A stretch of DNA of 64,000 nucleotides, from assembly GCA_050084985.1 (NCBI GenBank), contig JBITNC010000001.1, forward strand, positions 159,340,001 through 159,404,000. The letters are read 5' to 3'. A program made the translations under genes and the position numbers. Positions 60,001-64,000 of the stretch are shown piece by piece; position 1 is the first letter of the stretch, and each line of letters starts with the position of its first letter. This DNA is from Nageia nagi. Taxonomy: Eukaryota > Pinophyta. The notes under the pieces were generated by a model. It did no database searches and had not been told where the DNA came from. It saw only the letters and a program-made list of their open reading frames with translations.

Positions 60001-60277
60001 TTCATTCGATGACCATGAGATGATTATAGATGCATTGCAAAAAGAGGATGTAGATGGTACAACTAATTGGAAAATAAAGGTAAGCTTAAACAGTGAATTA
60101 TTTGAATTTTCTAAATCAAATACAAACATGTTATATATATTTTACTCACATTCTTTGCACATTTTGTTGATAGTTGTAAGGAGAGGACTCACACAAGTAC
60201 ATCATTATTTTCAATCATTGAATGGTGTCTCTCAACACCACCTATCATTTTGGGAATTTGTGCCTAGAAGATCATGA
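57056..60277 (+). pseudogene. DDE/RNase-H-fold transposase-like gene, decayed
   Basis: Readable in order: a Pro-rich N-terminus with threefold repeated Met-Leu-Gly-Met-Ser/Pro-Pro phrases (57215-57541); FWPDRTRVSPHSRDVLKLKH and YHPKHLLDMTQFELYQQF (57830-58045); RSFEKCKPCFAKIN then TCCCKTHMQFQYYYEAFLN (58045-58150); VVDFTKNYTL with a candidate first acid at 58596; FYVSDNRLHSP; HFIWSDNYVG then FKNS with a candidate second acid at 58864; EEGHGKEEHDGAHACVKRAL then SREQLKF near 58966-59030; GYVYAIVAPKGNEEGIGYWL (59561-59620); and a C-terminal open frame of 133 codons (59876-60277). I know this architecture as an unnamed, transposase-like family in plants and some animals with a WSDG..GQFK and GHGKGE.DGAGA signature. 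The DDE assignment is inference. Several frameshifts and stops; it may once have been spliced. Confidence 0.72.
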
Positions 60278-62052
60278 ATATGATAAATAATTTATGACCT
60301 GTATATATTGCATGATGATATTTCATTTAAGGCTATATTATATAATGATATTTATATTTGAATTACATATATATATATTAATTTATGACATGTAAAGTTA
60401 CCCTAAATTTTAAACCCTAAACCCTTACTAGCTTATAAATTATCTAATAGTGTTTACATTGCTCAATCTTAGGTAGTTAAATGATCTATTGCATTAATAC
60501 AAATAGTTTATTAGTTGATAACATGTTGCATTGATACAAATAGTTGATGAAATTGCAATTGCATATGGGTGATATTATTATTTTCATTATCTTTCCTTTA
60601 TTTGTATTGATGGTCCTACATATTTATAAGTGCCTGAGAATGGGAACATTGAATTCATAGTATGATCATATATGTACAAGAGCATTCTAGTAGGGTATCA
60701 AACATGAACATACGAGTTTATTAATTTGTAAATAAAGATGTAAACATAGGAGAACTTTGAGTATGGGACATAGTTATAATTGCTTGTTGTTATATGAAAT
60801 AACTTACCAAATTCCAAGAATATATGCATGCAACATATAGATACATGAGGCCTAATATATGTGAGCAACATGCAAAACAAGAATGGATTATAGTTTTCTT
60901 GTAAATTTATTAGCTTACTAGATAAATTGTTATAGTTGTCTTGTATACATTTTTATAGTTCCATGGGCATAATGTAATGTGTGAATATTTATTTCATTAT
61001 TTGTTGGCATCTCTTTTTTATATCATGGTATGGTAGGCATTTTTACTTAATAAGATAAGACATGAAAGTTATCTTGGCCTTTGTAAAAGGCTCCTTAACT
61101 TCCCTCATTATCAACAACTAACTATGAAATGTAAGGTCTAAAGAGTTGTGCCTTCATAAGTAAACTAAATTTGATCCTAGAAAAGAAAAGTAGTACTGTT
61201 TAGGACTATGGAATGTATATGAGCTACATTTAGATATTATAATTTTTATAATAAATACTATGACTTACCTAAAGGTTGTACTTCATTAAGGTTACATTTA
61301 AATTTCATTTCATTACTCAAGGTTGTATTTTATTAAGATTGTTTAAATAAGTGAACATTAGGAGTATTTTGTTACATACTTTACCTTAAGTCATTAATTT
61401 AGGTTGTATGAACATTAATCCATCTTTAAGTTGTACATTTTCACATTAAATTGAAAGTAAGTTGTACATTGCCTAATCCACCTTTAAATTTGTATATTTT
61501 AAATTATATATCATTACTTGGTTGTAAATTTCATTAAGGTTGTATTTAATTTACTTATTTGTATTTTATTAAGGTTGTTTTAGTGTTTTTGAATGAACTT
61601 ATATTAATTACACCCAAATTCAAAGTATATGAACATGTACATTACCTATCCACCTTTAATTACATCCAAATATAAACAAAAACATAAATTTGAATCTCAT
61701 CCATAAATTAAACATCTATTCTAGTTCACTAGGCATCAATCCTTCAACATAATATATATATATATATATATATATATAGATAGATATATATAAACATGTA
61801 TATATCAATCCATCTACATCAATCAATGTAGATCAAAATATAAATATATGTATATCAGTTCTAATTTGAAAACTAAGCATACACACATGCACTCGAAAAC
61901 ATGTACTAGAGTATCAAAATAATAAGAATATACATATATTCCATGATATAGTCCATATGTACATTCATAAAACAAAAATGGACATTTATAAATCCATCCA
62001 CCTATATCAATCTATCTATCAAACTAGTCCTAACTAGGTGAAGGGTCATAGT
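60278..62052. other. AT-rich spacer between convergent genes
   Basis: No coding signal. Between 61090 and 61580 the word aaggttgta with variants (tttcattaaggttgtattt) recurs about eight times at uneven spacing, which looks like a degenerate short-period repeat. A dinucleotide run lies at 61751-61779. Confidence 0.45.
61751..61779. repeat. (TA)n microsatellite with GATA tail
   Basis: About 28 bases of TA repeat followed by tagatagatata. Confidence 0.85.
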
Positions 62053-62100
62053 CTAGACTCCTCTTTGTTCCATGTGATGTATCAGTGGAAATGTCTCCTA
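62053..62100 (-). pseudogene. Last exon candidate of the multi-exon gene
   Basis: On the minus strand a T-rich tract and tttgtacag (acceptor, 62101-62103) precede taggagacatttccact. Two frames are possible: one in phase with the previous exon, starting after a second AG, gives ETFPLIHHMEQRGV and stops at 62053-62055; the other reads VGDISTDTSHGTKRS then LDYDPSPS and stops near 62031. The exact end is therefore uncertain. Confidence 0.45.
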
Positions 62101-62202
62101 CTGTACAAAATAAATAAACTTAGAGTTAGTTCAATGTAATCATTATAAATTATCATATGAAATGTATGTATAATACATGTTTTAAAATGCATTATAAATT
62201 AC

Positions 62203-62319
62203 CATTATATCATGCTAAGAGATTGAAGGGTCAACCATTGTAGGCTGCTATAATAATTCATGAACCTCATGAGAAACTAAAGGTACAATCATTGTAGGCC
62301 ACTTTGATAAGTCATGCAC
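62203..62319 (-). pseudogene. Exon C of the multi-exon gene
   Basis: 117 bp, 39 codons, with acceptor ttttttttcaagag and donor ATG|GTAATT on the minus strand. Reads VHDLSKWPTMIVPLVSHEVH then ELL, stop, QPTMVDPSIS, stop, HDIM. The phrase EVH...PTMV.P occurs twice within it and again, diverged, in exon B (EVHKSHV, SIVVDPSTS), so this is a repeated protein module. Two TAG stops make it dead as it stands. Confidence 0.55.
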
Positions 62320-62453
62320 CTCTTGAAAAAAAATAGTGTCAATTGAGCTCTATAAGAGATCAAATGAAACTTAAAAAAATTAAACTTAGTCATTATAAAT
62401 TTATAACCACGTCTATATCAAAAATGTAATCACAAAAATAAATTACAAATTAC

Positions 62454-62576
62454 CATGAATGGATGCTAAGAGGTTGAAGGATCAACCACTATAGACTACA
62501 CATGTGATTTATGTACCTCACTAGTAAAAGCGGTATCAACAAAAATATCCTGAACCGTAAAAGCGTCATGGTTAAC
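62454..62576 (-). pseudogene. Exon B of the multi-exon gene
   Basis: Exactly 41 codons between acceptor tatgcacttgtag and donor ATG|GTAATT on the minus strand. Reads VNHDAFTVQDIFVDTAFTSE then VHKSHV, stop, SIVVDPSTS, stop, HPFM. Its 3' half and donor flank (catg|gtaatttgtaat) match exon C, so one arose from the other by exon duplication. Introns on both sides are about 100-130 bp. Confidence 0.6.
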
Positions 62577-62672
62577 CTACAAGTGCATATATATAAACAT
62601 TCAAATTTTATTGAAATTTTATGATTTGATTTATACACATGCGAACTTGTTTAAATATTATAATATACATAC

Positions 62673-63711
62673 CATGGATGGGTCAAAAGGTGTCTCATAC
62701 ATATATATTCCAAAGAAATCAATATGCTAACCTCAATCACCTAAAGATGTAGATCCATGCCTATATGCCTCATGCTCAGTATCACCAAATAACAAATGCA
62801 TAAATCCTCTTAAATTGGATGGGGTGGATGATCCATGATATATCATATGGAAAACACTACATCTATGAAGTGCAGATATCTCGAGTGAGATGTTAGTCCC
62901 TCCAACTCCATTAGGTCTTAATCCATCACCTCTAACCCCAATGAACTCAGTTGCCACATTGGAAGCTTCTTAAATGAGGTTCTTGGTAAGCTGACTCAAT
63001 GATCTAAGGGTTAAAACCATGGCTGTATAATGGACATGCATAGGTATAGAAGCTCTAAGAGGACTAACAAGAGGTGTAGCATGAGCAGGTAATCTAGGAT
63101 CAAGTTATGCCCCTAACCTCTGATGTAAACTATCCATACCAACACCATGAAAATCATGAATATCAAAATAATTGGGTTTTTTTCCAATAACAAACTCCAC
63201 ACATAAAAACTTAATGAAATAAAAGGGTACATAACTGCCACCACTATGTGGTGGATTATCAAACACCATCCACCATCTATCCCAAAAATGTGCAATGATC
63301 CCCTCATGCATACACCAAAAAATAGAAATTCTCTTTTGGGTGGGTGCCATTGGTTCTCCAATTCTAGGATTCCTAAAATATTTACCTAAATCCCCTTTTG
63401 TAATATGATAAGTCTCATCAATCTATCTTTGGGATAGGCCGTCACTATAATACCTCCTCCTCTCCTCTCTATGTGATTAGAAATCACCTATGGTCTGACT
63501 TATGGATGTAATTGTATCAACTACTGTTTGTAATAAAGTTGCAAACCATGTAAGGTGGGGGAGGGGATAACCCTATGCTACAATATCTATTGAATCCTAC
63601 CCTGAATATAGATGATGTTCTCAACTATATTGGTTCACAAGTGAGCTTCCTCAAGTAATGGGGGTTCTTGAGGCTCATGTGAAAGAGGTGAGCTATTTTG
63701 TGATGGATCCA
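62673..63711 (-). pseudogene. Main exon of the multi-exon gene, unknown function
   Basis: Starts MDPSQNSSPLSHEPQEPPLL near 63709, is broken by stops and a frameshift, then is open at 63105-63350: MAPTQKRISIFWCMHEGIIA, HFWDRWWMVFDNPPHSGGSY, VPFYFIKFLCVEFVIGKKPN, YFDIHDFHGVGMDSL. After a stop it continues LDPRLPAHATPLVSPLRASI, and is open again at 62733-62957 with VATEFIGVRGDGLRPNGVGG and HLLFGDTEHEAYRHGSTSLG. It ends ETPFDPSM at donor GTATGT (62672). A Trp/Tyr-rich globular domain around FWDRWWMVFDNPPHSGG is the most distinctive part. The family is unknown to me. It converges with the transposase-like gene at 57.1-60.3 kb. Confidence 0.6.
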
Positions 63712-64000
63712 TGGGCATATATATACAAAGGGTCACTTGTATGAATTAACAATTATAAGAATAAGTATAACTACATTAAATTTAAAGAGGTCTATAAGTA
63801 CTAATAATCTAGTTCAAATCTAGACAACATTAATCAAGCTAATAATTTGATATTCACCAAACATCCATACTAAATGAAATTTATAAAGGGTTTTAATAAA
63901 ACATAACTCAACCCAATTTTGAATTCATGTATACAACTCAAGTTCAATATATCAAATTAAAGGTTAATATAAATAATAAATAACATAATGCATTCTATGA
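63712..64000. other. Window end, nothing recognised
   Basis: AT-rich sequence upstream of the minus-strand multi-exon gene. It could hold its promoter, but no clear signal was seen. Confidence 0.3.

Noticed and set aside
1-64000. Integrated viral sequence (pararetrovirus or others)
   Set aside because: All reverse transcriptase and capsid-like motifs seen fit LTR retrotransposons or LINEs by domain order and ends. No movement-protein or viral coat motif was noticed.

Overview
The window looks like a stretch of a large, AT-rich seed-plant nuclear genome that is mostly decayed transposable elements. I see no bacterial operons, no rRNA or tRNA genes and no CRISPR. One gene appears to be a real host gene, with a candidate intron of about 14.9 kb. 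That intron, together with Ty1/copia elements whose primer sites match initiator tRNA-Met, hAT transposons and a plant L1-type LINE, suggests a gymnosperm or another giant-genome plant. This is inference from layout; no species marker was recognised.

Layout. 1-6823: two direct repeats of about 2.2 kb, probably long LTRs, around a non-coding middle. 6824-12703: a decayed Ty1/copia element on the minus strand with 185 bp LTRs and recognisable gag, zinc knuckle, protease, integrase, reverse transcriptase and RNase H. 12720-16315: a second copia-like element with about 0.8 kb LTRs, in which the first part of reverse transcriptase is inverted relative to its end and to RNase H. 18851-26685: a 7.8 kb LTR element with primer site and polypurine tract but no recognisable gag-pol; it holds one unknown sense ORF and two tandem copies of an unknown antisense ORF. 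27478-27870: a LINE ORF1 fragment.

31368-46543 (minus): a two-exon gene for a 98-residue small, probably membrane, protein. Its intron holds an internally deleted hAT copy, an LTR-like repeat and a 3.5 kb hAT element with terminal inverted repeats and an 8 bp target duplication.

48840-64000: a short repeat with a poly-A tail; a 2.3 kb LINE insertion that carries only ORF1, with poly-A and a target-site duplication; two isolated LTRs; a decayed plus-strand gene resembling a DDE/RNase-H-fold transposase (57.2-60.3 kb); and, convergent with it, a decayed minus-strand gene of at least four exons, two of which resemble each other (62.05-63.71 kb). These last two may be the two genes of one little-described DNA transposon.

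Most coding remnants carry in-frame stops and frameshifts, so almost everything here except the 98-residue gene is probably non-functional. Domain names come from recognising motifs by eye; no database search was run.
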